In this document: positions 36,291 through 48,482 of the stretch, piece by piece | How the letters are laid out: the number at the start of each line of letters is the position of its first letter | Numbering within the stretch: position 1 is the stretch's first letter | DNA from: Pegea sp. RAD2-039 | Taxonomy: Eukaryota > Chordata > Thaliacea > Salpida > Salpidae | Direction: 5' to 3' | DNA length: 64,000 nt | Assembly: GCA_034620365.1 (NCBI GenBank) | Contig: JAQGEQ010000263.1 | Coordinates: forward strand, 1,692,571-1,756,570 | The notes under the pieces: generated by a model | Seen by the model: only the letters and a program-made list of their open reading frames with translations | Database searches by the model: none | What the model was told of the DNA's origin: nothing | Position numbers and translations under genes: made by a program

Positions 36291-39200
36291 ACAGGTGAGA
36301 GAATATAATCGCTTAAATTAAATGTTTAGCCTCATAAGCCTAAATTGAATAGAGTATAGACTATCACCTTATTCAATATATTTACTTTAAACGTTTGTAC
36401 TTCCTCAGGCGATTTTATTTCACTTGTTGAGTTGGAAGTTACTGACAAACAATTCTATTTTTAGTTTTAACTTCATCCGCTTTTACCCTTTAAATGAAGC
36501 AACAATTAATGAGCTCTACAAATACTTCAACAACTAAATCATGTAGGAATTTATGGGTAAAAAGCTGACACAGTTTCTTACAGTTTTACAGATTTGTTAT
36601 TCTAATGATTATCAAAATATAAGAAATTTAACTTTATAAAGATTTGGAGCTTAAATTTACTTCAGTATTTTGTTGATTGTATTTATGCCTAAAATTTTTT
36701 TACATGGAAACTACTCTTAAAAGATCTTATTACAAATTTTATTACAAATTTTTCTCCAAGTTAATATGCAAATAAATATTTGATTATTGAAATTCCATGT
36801 TTTATTGTTTACTGTTTTGTTAGAAAATCTCTCTGATTGAGTTGTTAAGATGAGTTTCATATTGATGCTTTTACACACCTCAATATATATAGCTATTGTA
36901 ACTCTTTAAATAAAATAATGTTTGTTGAAAAATATTTAATATCGCAAAGTAAACAATTTTTTTAGAAACTAATATTGTTTGAGGGGTTTGAACTCATGTA
37001 AATGACTGTTTACAATAACTTAAACTTCAATTATTAGTTATTGTTGAAAGAATACATGTTAAAAGTTTACTTTATGTAAATTAAAAGGCTAAAATTACTT
37101 TTTGAATTTCAATTGAATAATAAATTAAAAACAAAATTCAGATCAAGTAAAAGGTAACTTCACAGACTTCCCAAAGAGCAAACTTACAGTTACTACATTC
37201 TTATCATATTGTTCCTCTTCTGTGGTTTTGTTTTAATCAGAAAAATCTACATGACCGAAGTCTGTTACATTATAAAACTATTTAAAAATAACTTAAGTAA
37301 ACTAAGCTTGAGTTGGTTAATGTGTCCGGCGTTTTCTAGAAACTTGTTTTACTTGTATCAATCTATCATCGAATTTATGGAATTAACTTGATGCTAGTTG
37401 TTGATACTGTTGAGTAATCAAAAGAACAAAAAAGAGACTTTAAAATATTTAGTTGGATTGATTTACTTGAATGAATAGGTTTCTCTGTAATTTCTACCAC
37501 CAAACGCTAATAACGCTTCCAAGAAAACATTATCTGGGTCAAGTTATTCCGAGTAAAGAAGCCAAGTTAACAATGATAGCTAATTAGTGAAGATTTTAGG
37601 TATCAGTAGGGATTGAGCTACATATATCACAGCTGAAAATGAAAGTGATCACTTTCTTATTACACTAAAACCCGATATACTGATATATCATAGTTTCTGG
37701 GTAAAACCAATTTAGATAATTTTTTACTTATCTTATATAAGTTTTTAAAGCCATCACAACTGTCGACAGATAACATATTTATCCTTAAATAAGTTTATTT
37801 TTGGTAGAACAACTTAGACTTTTCTAATTTTATAACAATAGTTAATAAAATTTTATTAAAAAGTAGTTTTTAAATTTAAACAAGAAATATAAGAAATGAT
37901 TTTTATAAACATTTGTTCATTTAATCTTAAAATTTCTGAATTTTTACATATCTTCGAATGAAAACGACTTTTATTTGAAATTATTACTTTTTAATGATTG
38001 AAGAAAGATACTAAAGAATTTAATTTAACGTTTGTTTAATAACAGTTATTTCTAGCAACACTATCTTCATCGATTTACTTTACAAACACCTTAAATTGAA
38101 ATAAGTTTTTCTAATGACTAAATTGCTAAAGAAACTATTTTTAGATAAAACTAGATTTTCAATTAGTCAATTAGTTAGGTAAACGTCAATAATTTTGTAT
38201 TAATTTTACTTTTGTTTACTCTTCATTTTTTCACAACACATCTTAAATATATTTTAATACATATTTTTATTCCGTCACTAATTAAGTTCAGTAGAGATAG
38301 ATTATTAGCTCAATGAAATATTTTTTTCGGATTTTAACATTTAATTCTTTCTTTCAAATGATTACTAGAATTGTGAATCAAGTAGAAGAAATGTTATTTT
38401 TTAAATGCTATTTACCTTTTTAGTGTTATTATCTGTTCTACAGTTTCTACATTTTTTTATACATGTTAAATTGCTTAAAACCAGCATCTTTCAATCATCA
38501 TATTGTCTTTTTTTAATTTTGCTTGTTTGCTACAAGAGCAATTTTTCATCTGCAGCCATGCATTGTATAAAAATACAGCTTGCATGTTATAGCATGGAGT
38601 AATTCTTAAACTAAATATAAATTAAAGGTTAAAAAGTGGTATAAAAATGGCTAAAGTTTGAATTTTTTGTTTCACAAAATTCTTTAGCTGCCTCAAAATT
38701 GAAATACTAAAATCTGAAAAAAATTAAGATTAGATAGATTAGGTTTTGGAAATTTTGCCTAAAGTTATATATTTACAGTCCACTGCATATGAACTTTACA
38801 ACTGGTACAATAGTTCTTACTATTGTTAACTGTTGATTGTTACAAAAGTAAATAAATATAATTGCCATTTTAAAAACTGAATGGTATTGAAAAAACAAAA
38901 TCTTATCTTTACTAAATATTTGTTCTAAAAATTAAGTTTTTTTTAAAGATTTTTTAGAAAAACCTTGACTTTGATTTTTATTGTTATTTTTTGTGATCTT
39001 CTTCACAAATTTAAGAAATTTGATGTTTTGGCAATAATTAATTAAGAAATATAAATTGCTTCTTATGTATATAGAAAACATAGATAATCTGTTTTATTTT
39101 ATATCAAAACTTTATTGGCCACATTTTTTATTTGTTGTTCAAGTTAAGTAAAATGCATAGATATATAAAAGTGTTAATAAATATAAAAAACAAGACTTTT

Positions 39201-39523
39201 AATAATAATTTATCGGTTAATTTCTAATATAAGACAATGTGATAAAACAAAAAGACTTTCTTTATTTGCTCCGCCTAAACCTTACATGATCATAATTTAT
39301 TCTTGATTTTTGTTTGTACAAGAAAATATAAAGTAATTTTTTAACTTATAAAATTAATACAACTAAAACTTACAAAATCTATCGGCTTAGCATAATTATT
39401 TAATAATTACTTAAAACAATAATCTGTTTTGTTTTTAAGTAAGATAATGTTGAATTATTTTGTTAACAAAAGTTAAGCGTTCTTAATTAAGTGAATGGTG
39501 TAGTGTTAACCCTCATGTGATTG

Positions 39524-39612
39524 TATATAAAACATCACAAATCTACTTTTCTAGGATTTATAATATACCTAGTAGACTTAAAAAATGAAACTTGGCACTC
39601 AGTAGTGCCGAG
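39524..39612 (+). promoter_or_regulatory. TATA-like box with two downstream inverted repeats
   Basis: TATATAAAA lies at 39524-39532. Downstream are the inverted repeat CTAGG/CCTAG (39551-39555 with 39568-39572) and a 9-bp hairpin, CTTGGCACT (39591-39599) with AGTGCCGAG (39604-39612), around a CAGT loop. One pair is a G-U wobble as RNA, the rest are perfect. In such AT-rich DNA a GC-containing perfect stem is unusual. It could be a small structured RNA or a 3'-end signal. It matches neither the histone stem-loop nor the iron-responsive loop consensus. Confidence 0.25.
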
Positions 39613-40372
39613 TGAAGACATAACTAAAATAGTTATCAGCTTATTAAGATATTTCAAAAATTTGTTCACTTAAAATCAATATTTGAAAATCAATAAAATA
39701 ATTTAAAAGTTGTTTAAACTTGCTATGCTATTTAAAACTAAGCATTAATGGTTTTTTATACTCTTATAATTATTAAGGGCAACTATGATAGTAAAGGAAT
39801 TTTCTTCAAAATTTAGATTTCTTAGTTAATTTTTAATAAGTTTCAACAGAACTTCATCACAGCCTGGTTATCGTATTCCGTTTAATTTCTATCAAACCAT
39901 CTGCAAACTTTTTTAAAGATTTTACAAACGATTATTTTCTTAAAATTAATATTCTTGGAATGATAAATTACAAAGAAGAAACAAAAAGTTTCAGTTCAAT
40001 GAACATTTTCTTTTTTAAAAAGAAAACATAAGAATAAATTTTTATAAAATTCTTGAACGTTTTTAGATTAAATAAAAAAGATACTAAATATAAAAAAATT
40101 TAGTTGTGAGAAAACTTATAGGTGACTTTTTATCTTGACAACTTTCAAAAAAATTTTTGGATTAAAATTCTTATTTTTCGATAAGGAACTGGAAAGAAAT
40201 CAATAAAAAATTATAAAATCTCGTGCAAAGGTTATGGGTTGCAGGATAATAAGTGCATAAAGTATTTCAAACTATCATATAAACTAAGGAAAAAGCAGAA
40301 TTTTGCTGACTCTTTTAAATAAATATAAATATAAAAAGTTTTATACTTGAAATGATCATGATTTGAAAGAAA

Positions 40373-40602
40373 AAAAAATATGGAAAACAATATGACCAGA
40401 CTTGGAGCAAAAAACTCAAATAATCAAAGACTGTTGAAAGTGTTCTTTCAGGAAAGTTGGGATAAACGCAAGTTTCTTGCCAAGCTTTATAAACTAAAGT
40501 TGACAAAAAATTCGAGCGTATTATAGTCGCACATGATATGTGAAGATGATTGCTTTGAAGATAAACATCTGATTGACAGCCAACTGATTTCAAATACAAA
40601 GT
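40373..40602 (-). pseudogene. Isolated coding-like stretch, possibly part of a BTB domain
   Basis: The minus strand reads GCQSDVYLQSNHLHISCATI, then IRSNFLSTLVYKAWQE and YPNFPERTLSTVFDYLSFLL. The pattern of an SDV-type strand, H-x-H, a hydrophobic helix 'SNFLSTL' and 'F.ERTLSTVFDYL' faintly recalls a BTB/POZ core. Codon use is more coding-like than the flanks. The frame stays open to 40315 but becomes low-complexity. No clear donor, acceptor or partner exon was found, so it may be an exon of an unseen gene or a remnant. Confidence 0.2.
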
Positions 40603-41174
40603 TTGAGGTTTACCATGGAGCATGAAAATTATCAAAGATTTTTTTTTCAAAAATAAGAAAATAATTTGATTTTTGAAACATATTTTTGAAACTGTAAAAT
40701 AAAGATATCAAATTATATAATGAAATTGTGCAAAACTTTTTTTAGTATAAAGTATAGGTTTTCAAAAAATGTTAAAAAGAATATTTAAAATGTTTTATTT
40801 TTATAAAAACTTTAGAACATTATTTTCATGTAATTTCAGATTATCCAAACAAATAGAATTCTGTAATATGAAATATTTATTATACTTTGTTTCTTCTTTT
40901 GAGTATTATTTTGAATCAAATGTAATTTTGGGCTTCAGCTTTGTTATCTAATAATATAAAATGAATAAAAGCGTTTAAATACTTTAAAACTTTTTTGTTT
41001 GAAAACAAATTTTGCAACTTTTCATGTTTTTTAAGCTTTCTTAAAATAAAATTCTATTTTAAATAATTCACATACCAATTGATATGATAACAAGTTCAAA
41101 ATCTTGTTCCAGTTAGTTTTCTAGATTTGTTTTTGAATTTAGTTGTCTCCTCTTCCAATGAATTTATTTTCCAG

Positions 41175-41360
41175 GAAAACATCAGACAATTGTTTAATGT
41201 TTCAATTAGAGTGATCAATCAGATTGGGATTTTAAACAAACAAAACAAAATTCTTAAAGGTACTTTGAATGTTTTAATCAACACAAATAGCAAATATACA
41301 GCTCTTACAGCGAACCAAAAATATAACTGCAGAAAGATAATGAAAAGGTTTGAAGTATGA
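41175..41360 (+). CDS. Candidate terminal exon of an unknown gene
   Basis: After a strong acceptor (a C/T-rich tract ending TTATTTTCCAG) the frame runs 61 codons in phase 0 to a TGA: ENIRQLFNVSIRVINQIGIL, NKILKGTLNVLINTNSKY, ending RKIMKRFEV. An AATAAA lies at 41426-41431, 66 bases after the stop. The peptide is basic and helix-prone with no recognised domain. No upstream exon was identified with confidence. Confidence 0.33.
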   Translation, partial: ENIRQLFNVSIRVINQIGILNKQNKILKGTLNVLINTNSKYTALTANQKYNCRKIMKRFEV

Positions 41361-41489
41361 CATTTTAACATTATTCATGTAAAAAAGTATGAGCACTGCA
41401 GAGGCATAAGCAAATATAAATTATAAATAAAAAATACAAAAACTCTCAGCACCTGAAAATGAAGGATCTGGTAGATTTATATGTGACTT

Positions 41490-41935
41490 GCTAAAAAAAT
41501 TACTTAAATAATATTTCCTTAACACAACTTTTAAAGAGGCAACATGTTTTAATGCAGTGATGGAGTCGAGAAGAAGACCCCAATGGTTAACCTATTGAAA
41601 AAGCTGTTAATTCCACTGGGTGTTGTCAAAGTTGTTCAGTGGTTTAATTTTGAATGACGAACCTCTGAAAACGCATGAAAGATTACGACATTTTAGGAAA
41701 TTATTCAAGTTGAGATGATAAAAACTAGTTATAATTTGAAACAATAGTACAAAGCTAGAGGCTATTTATCAAAATTTTATGGATTTATGCTCCGAAAGAG
41801 GTATGAAGAAAAGTGTATGCCAAAGTAAGGAATACCTTCCTGGTAAACGATCTTTTAATCATTATAAGATTTATATTACCCTTTTCAAAGCTTTTTTCAA
41901 AGAAGAAACCCAAATTGATATTTAGAAAGTAATGG
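41490..41935 (-). mobile_element. C-terminal remnant of a second LINE family (family 2)
   Basis: The minus strand reads KAFEKGNINLI, a broken basic stretch, then LNLNNFLKCRNLSCVFRGSS, VNHWGLLLDSITALKHV and LKVVLRKYYL. This is the layout of a CR1/Jockey-type ORF2 C-terminus (…VQRRF…, …WNxLP…A.SL..FK..L). It aligns with 56925-57390, for example AAACGATCTTT, CCTCTG and CATGAAAGATTA on + in both. Several stops and shifts are present. Confidence 0.55.
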
Positions 41936-44835
41936 ATGTTGAAATGATTCGACAAAAGTTACAAGTAAAAGAAATTGATCGATAGTTTAGTGAATTATTT
42001 CTTATATTCTTCATCCTAATGTTTTCAAATACAAAATAAAATAAATAAAATTTTAACATCAGCCAGTTACAATCGTAATAAAAAATTATTTGTGTGTAGT
42101 TAATTGGCAGAATTTTTAAGAGCTTTAATTTATAATAGACCACAAATTAAAACCAGCCAAAAAAGCAAGCTTATCACCTTCACTTATGAATAAAAAAGAA
42201 TGTTTCCATGCAAACAAATGTTATGACTGGCCTTTAGAGATGATATGTGATTGTTTAAATCAAATAGCAGCTTTCAAAATAAAAGTTCAATAAAAAATAG
42301 GTCAAACCTTTATTAAATAAAATGTATGTAAATTTTTCGATAACATCTGGATAATCAATTTGTCGTAAGGTTTATGTACTCCTTTTTGTTGGTTTACTTC
42401 TCAGCTTCAAATTCTGGACAGAGTTCTCTCCTTCATAAAATCTGTTTTGATTATTTTAATACAATAAACAGATATTTGGAGTTAAAACTACTTTTGATTA
42501 AATAGTTTTACAGATAATATTTCTTAGTTACAATTACCTTTTTGTTTAAATATATTTAAATATCAAATGAACAAAAATCCTTTGATGTAATATTTTTGCA
42601 AATAAAAACCATAAAGTTAAAGAAAAAATCAATTTAATCTTCTAGTTAATAGCTTTTCTGTGATTTAACTTGATAGGCTTTAAGTTTCTTATCGTTTTTT
42701 GGATTATTTGGTTTTTATTATCTGCTTAGTTTTTGGAGATTATAAATTGTTAGGAAACTTTGAAATTTTTTTCAGTTTTTCTAAAGTAATTTCCAAACTT
42801 CTAAATAAATCATATAGAATAAAATTTTACAAACAAAATATTTCAACCTCAAAGTAATCTATTTTCAAAAAAATCCACATAACACATAAGAGCCTTCACC
42901 TTGACGGCTTCAGGCCTTTATCACATGTTTACAGTGTAATAAGGTGTAATCTTATGTAGCTAAATTCCTTACAAGACAAAACGATACACAGATTTTAGTT
43001 AATTATCAAAATCGAATTTCGATGTTTAATACTACAAAAAATGCACCATATTATTTATAAATTCATCTTAAATTTATCTGTAGTACCATGGGTTATATAA
43101 GCAAACTATGTTGAAGTATTGTGTAACAATTTAAATATTTGTTCGCTTTAACTTACTTGTACATTTTTAAGAGAGGCTACAAAAAGTATTTGTAAATTAT
43201 CGAGCTACTGCATATTTTTTATGCTATTTTCAAAAAGTTAGGCTTTAAAAAGACAAACTGTAATTTATTTCTGTTCAACAGATATTTGTCACTCCAATAA
43301 ATTTTTTGTGTATATTTCTAGATGTCACCTCTAGCAATCACTACTGTTTTTATTCGCTTTTTTCAACATCAGGCTTTACATCAAGTATTTTTTTGTTATT
43401 TGATGTACTTTAAGCTATTTTCAAATTCATCATTTTTATAATCTTTTATCGACTGTAATGTCAGTTTAGGAGAGCCTAAGTACTTTTTAAAAGCACTCAA
43501 CCTGCAGACTAATTAGTTTAAAGTGCACATATATGTTAGTAAGACTCTTATACAACTTATTTCAAAAGTATCCTGTTAAACGTTGAGTACAAATAGTAAA
43601 TAAATAATGTTAGCAAAACTCATTACAAATATAGGTTAAAAATAGGAGCTTAGTTATATCTTCATTTCTAACCGTATTTTGCTTAAGTTGTTTCATCCAC
43701 TCATTTTTGGTTTAAAATTGTTTTATAGAATAAAATAGTATTCTAAAAGGATTAGGTCTGACTTCTTTTAAGCTTGAAGGCTCTCTTCGTTAAATAACAG
43801 ATGTTTTTCGATTTCAAATTGATCTGCTTGAATTTTTTTCACTTTAATAAAATGTGCTAGAATTTTTTAATATAAAAAATTGTTACATAAGTTAATTAAT
43901 AATTGAATTTGAATATTTACATTGAGTATCGTTAGTCAATTCACGCATGACTTAAGGAAATAAAATTTCATTTTGGGATTGATCATTAACAGTTCTAAGA
44001 AAAGTAAACAGTTTTAAATAAATCTATGTTGCTTAGCATAACCTTCCTAGTTACTTAAGCTGACCATACCAATGAATATGAGTTTTATTTAAAAGATTAT
44101 TTTAATAAGTGATAATAAAATATTTTCCATACTTTAAATTTTGATGTTTTTAGGAAATAATTTAACAAGTAATAATGAAATTTATTTCATAATATTTATT
44201 TATCCGTGTTAAAAAATATACTGACGTAAAAAAAACACAATTACTTGAAAGCCGTCAACAGTTTTAAATTGATAATATTTTCAGAGAATCGTTTTAAAAG
44301 GTATATGTAAACCAATGATATAAATCAAAACTTCATTTGTAATTAGAATTCACTGACAGCTCTTACTCCAAAACGTGCAATCAGAAACAAACATCATCAT
44401 AAAATTATACGAAAAAAGACGAGAAATATATTTTTTCTTTCTCTCGTTATTGACTATATTAATGTAAGCATTTTCGGCTGAAGTCAATTTATATGCTTGT
44501 ACCCTTATAAACCCAAAACTTTATAAGCTAAATACCATCTGGTACTGCTTACTAAAGTAATTTAGTTTTATAAATGAGTTGATCAAATTATTGATAAATT
44601 TATTTTGTTTGATTTCTGGTAGATAAGTAACTTGGTTCGCGAAACAATTTCGATTATATCTTGATGTCAGTAAAATTATACGCAAATAATTCGTGTAAAT
44701 TTTATCTTAATTTTATTAAACTTGATTTAGATTTTAATATTTGTGCTTTTATTTTCATATAAATCGTTTGTTTAAACATTAAGATAAAATAGTTTGTAAT
44801 TTTATCAAAGATAAATAAAACCTTTTCTTCTTTAG
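41936..44835. other. AT-rich intergenic region
   Basis: No supported gene. A GC-richer patch at 42890-42950 and a short pyrimidine-AG site near 42401 were examined without result. The C/T-rich tract at 44820-44835 is the acceptor of the next gene. Confidence 0.4.
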
Positions 44836-44881
44836 AAAATTAAGGTACTTTACGTTAATAAACATTTTACGAGGTTTCATC

Positions 44882-47579
44882 ATGTCTTTGAATGAAGAGA
44901 TCACTAAAGAAGTTGCTAAGCCTTCAAGTAATTATAAGCTTTGTAACGATTGGAACTCAGACGATTGCTTAGCTTCTATGGGTAATTTTTTAGCACTTTT
45001 CTTTTACTTAGCATGTGAACAGGAAGCAAAACTACTTAAGTGTTTTTTTTTTATCAGCTAATAAGTAAATTTTATTAGCAAGTAATAAATCTATTTTAAG
45101 CTAACTGTATAAGTAAGTTAGTGTTAATAGTTTATAAAAATATAGTGGTCATGTTATTCGATACTTTCACGATAGTTATTTTAATCAGAAAAATATTAAT
45201 TTGCAAGCTTTCAAATACACTTAACAAAGCTGTCTAAATGAGTAATGATAAAGTAAAACACTGTTTTTCTATCTTATCATCTCAAGTGCTTTAATTTCTT
45301 AGCAGTAACAAGCTTCATAAATTTACATTCATTCACTTTCTTATCAAGTGTTATCTTAAGTCATATTAGTATGTTGTTTTAAAGATGTTTATTCTTACTT
45401 CTATATCATTAGAAAAGAGATTTTTCGATTTATTCAAATATTTTACAGTTTTGTTGACGGCTTTTGTTCTGGCAACCATCGTGCTGTTATTCTTCATTGT
45501 GATGGGAATCTATAAATGTTTTCAGAAACAAGATACTTTGTACAAAAAAGGAAAAGCGGTCTTATCAAAGTAAATATAATATTTTGATAATATATTTGTT
45601 TAATTTATAGGATACTCAACTTTTGATATTTAAAAGGGTATTTAAATGTGAAAAGAAATATAATAAAACGATGTTAAATTTGAAACGAGAAAAAATAAAC
45701 TAAGTAATTTTAAAGTTAAAATAATTGGTTAGAAATATTTTGTGCAATAATGTTTTCTAAAAGTATTCTTATCTTATTTTATTTATCTGACAATAGTTTT
45801 ATTGAGACTTTCTTTTAACTGTTTGGTTAAATTAAATTTAAATTGATTGTCTGTCATCATTGAAACCAAATATTTCCTCATAAAATGTTCGAAGTTTCCT
45901 GAAAGCTCTTTTATTAATCTCTTGTCAGTTTTATACTTTGGAAGGGGGAAATATCTATCATCTGAGCTTTTAGGTGCAAACTAATTAATTCTATTAGTGA
46001 ATGCAACTAAAAAAGCTATCTTCTTTGAGTATATGAACTTAATGGAAAAATATAAGTAGAAATAATTTTCAATTTTTAGTTAAACTTTAATATTTTTTTG
46101 TTATTTTTAAATGAATTAAATTTAATTAATATCTTAAATTTTAGTTTTGTGGTTGTTTACGGTAATAGCTTCACGGGTTAAACTTGGAATAGTTCTATAG
46201 TTGACCTCAAAAATTTTTATAACCCCTTTAAGAAATAAGTTTTTGTAGCAAAATTAATAATATTTTCAAACTATTTTAATCTAATTTTGACTTTTATGGG
46301 TCAAGTTCATTCTTACATAAATTTGAACAAACAAAAATTAAAATATTTTTAGATAATTTAAAGACAGCTTCTCGTTTTTAAAATTTTATTTCAATATTTT
46401 TGACCCCAATTGTTTTTTTCTTAAATTTCATTTTTGTTTGAAAGACAAACATGCTTATTGGAGCTTGAGCTCAATTAATTACTGTGTTTAAACTTGATAC
46501 GCTGAGATAAACTAAGGCAATAAAAGTGCTTGAATCGAATTTCGATTAGCAGTAGATAAGGTTGTATTTTGTACAAAAAAGTTAATTCTAATTCATTTAT
46601 TAGATTGATTGGGTTATCTTGTCATTATTAATTTTTGGAAAGTCTTTTTATGGTTTAACATATCACAATATATCGACGTTTTTCGTTAGTTTAACTTAAG
46701 TACTAAACTTGACTTGCAGCTCGATTGTTTGAGTATTTTTAAGAGTATAATTGACTGATTCTTTTAATGTGCTAGTATAAGTTGTTAATTCGATCCCAGG
46801 TAGACACATACAGTGACCAGGAAAAGTCTATATAGAAAACCCAGGTAAAAGGGTGCTGTGAGTCTGATAAAAATACAAAACTTCTAGCAGATACAAAAAT
46901 AAGAGTTTAAAGTCAGAGTTGGAGCCCCGCAGGCAGTTCGTCACTGTACTCAGTATCGTTCTGGCAGCTTCTGCGACGTCAGCTGGGCGCAGCTGTATCA
47001 GTCTGTCTGTTCCGCTACATAGTCTGGCTGGCGTTGAGAGTGAAATCCTGCTGCACGGGCAACAACTGGATATCTATAACTTCTGCCTTGGCAGAATTAT
47101 ATGGATACGCATATATGCACGGCCGAAGCGGATCAGAAAAATATTAAGCTGTTAAAAAAGCTTAATAAATAAAACTCTTTTTTATAAGTAAATGAAACTA
47201 AAATAAACGGTAATCGATCTAATTATTTAACCAACAAATGAGTTATACTGATCAACATTTCTTATTTATTTTGTGCATTAATTTCTATATGTTGTGTGTA
47301 AATTTGTTGATGTCAGCTGTTAGACTTTTTTATTTACACCTGGTTATATAACAAGTAGTGAAACTTAAACATTTACAAAGCTTGAAATACTTTTACAAAT
47401 TCTTCTGCATCTGTTTTAAGTTTACTCATTAATCAGGATGTATGACTCAGTTAAGTTGTGGTAATTTAAGTAAATATTTAGATTATATTGTCATTATTTA
47501 CATCAAACTTTTACTTTCCAGATTGAACTCCAATCCTGTCGAGAGAGAATTTGTGGAATCACTGATAGCACAAGTATAA
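44882..47579 (+). CDS. Small single-pass membrane protein, 104 aa, three exons
   Basis: Exons 44882-44981, 45413-45569 and 47522-47579 join in phase (315 nt). The N-terminal 33 residues are hydrophilic and acidic (MSLNEEITKEVAKPSSNYK, CNDWNSDDC). A short basic/aromatic segment KRFFDLFKY precedes one long hydrophobic helix (TVLLTAFVLATIVLLFFIVM) at about residues 45-64. A basic juxtamembrane stretch with a Cys follows (GIYKCFQKQD), then KKGKAVLSKLNSN and a C-terminus ending EFVESLIAQV. There is no cleavable signal peptide, so I expect a single-span membrane protein. Exon 1 follows a good acceptor (CTTTTCTTCTTTAG), with the exon starting at 44836. The last exon is supported by AATAAA at 47653-47658. 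If intron 2 is retained, a TAA immediately follows Lys86, giving an 86-aa form. Intron 2 contains a repeat copy. I do not recognise the family. Confidence 0.62.
46790..47150 (+). repeat. GC-richer interspersed repeat copy inside an intron
   Basis: This block is markedly GC-richer than its surroundings and aligns with 18330-18610 in the same orientation. Its left end has TTCGATCCCAGG, which resembles a pol III B box, so a SINE-like origin is possible, but I see no A box at the right spacing. A + frame from 46919 (GAG-CCC-CGC start, no ATG) is open for about 78 codons. The two copies share a different frame better, so I do not call a protein. Confidence 0.5.
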
Positions 47580-47652
47580 AATCGTGAAGCAGCGTTCCAA
47601 GCTAGTTGCATTTCAAACATTTGTATGAATTTCATCAGGCTTGATCGTTTTT

Positions 47653-47658
47653 AATAAA
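47653..47658 (+). terminator. Polyadenylation signal of the small membrane protein gene
   Basis: AATAAA lies 73 bases after the TAA at 47577-47579. A second AATAAA follows within ten bases. Confidence 0.5.
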
Positions 47659-47768
47659 GAAAAATAAAGATGGCCTTTTATAAAATATTGGGATTTACTA
47701 ATGGATAGATTAAACTACATATGTAAGTTAGAATAAAACTTATGTTGTATGCATAAACACCCTTAAGC

Positions 47769-48482
47769 ATTTTAAAAACCATTATCTTTATTTCAATCAT
47801 AACAAGATATTTTTAAAATCTGAAGACCTTTCTTTTATTATCTCACGGTTCATTTAACGGTTTATTTTGCAACGACATATTTCTTACAACTAGATAAAAT
47901 TTGGTTTAATCTTTAATAATTTTCAAAAAGAATTTTTTTTTTTATAAAAAAATTGTGGTTTTTAATTAACTTTTAAATACTGCGTTGTTTTTGCTGTAAA
48001 TTTGCTAATTATTTTGCTGAAATTTGTAAATCAATTGAAAGAAGTTAATTTGCAAATAAAACTGTTTAAATCAATACTTTTATTTGATTTCATGGACAAA
48101 AATAAGAAGTTATTTTATTAAAAAGTTATTTTTCTTCTTTATTAGATCTAAAAGCAGTTTTGTAGTAAAAACAATTAATTATAAATAAAAAAGTTCAAAT
48201 TAACAAAATACTATACATAAAATTTTGCCAAAATGAGTTATTAATACTAATTTTGGTAAAATTTTTGATAAAATTGTTAGATAATAACCATTTCATCAGC
48301 TTAAATCATATTTGCAAAAGAGAAAATATGGTTAACATTTTTATAGCTATGTACAATTATGTTATTCGATTTTTGTTTATAATTTGAGTTTCACAAAAAA
48401 GAAACTTAAAGAACAGAGCTGAGCAATATCATAAAAAGTTCTGGTCCAATAATTACAGACAAATTATGATCAGATAAACTTT
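47769..48482 (+). repeat. Duplicated segment, block A (copy 1)
   Basis: It matches 55107-55812 nearly base for base over most of its length, with scattered substitutions and a few small indels. The match ends at GATCAGATAAACTT (GATCCGATAAACTT in the other copy). No coding content, terminal inverted repeats or poly-A tail are visible. Confidence 0.85.

Larger units (their letters stand above)
36291..41174. other. AT-rich region with isolated coding-like exons and a hairpin cluster
   Basis: No complete gene. Candidate pieces are a possible first exon at 37241-37296 (ATG 37251, MTEVCYIIKLFKNNL, donor GTAAAC, strong T-rich acceptor before it), a possible terminal exon at 39850-40031 (+), a BTB-like stretch at 40373-40602 (-), and a TATA/hairpin cluster at 39524-39612. 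I could not join these into one transcript. Confidence 0.3.

Noticed and set aside
38405-38602. Hydrophobic 65-residue open frame
   Set aside because: Leu/Phe/Ile runs arise easily from T-rich DNA. There is no splice context or polyadenylation signal to support a gene.
39591-39612. Histone 3' stem-loop or iron-responsive element
   Set aside because: The loop is CAGT rather than the T-rich histone loop, and the apical sequence is not CAGUGN with a bulged C.
40769-40951. 60-residue plus-strand open frame
   Set aside because: Low-complexity Phe/Tyr/Lys composition. An internal TTTCAG acceptor leads nowhere in phase.
46785-46800. Pol III B box (TTCGATCCCAGG) as evidence of a tRNA gene
   Set aside because: The flanking bases do not pair as a T stem and no A box is present, so it is at most a decayed SINE feature.
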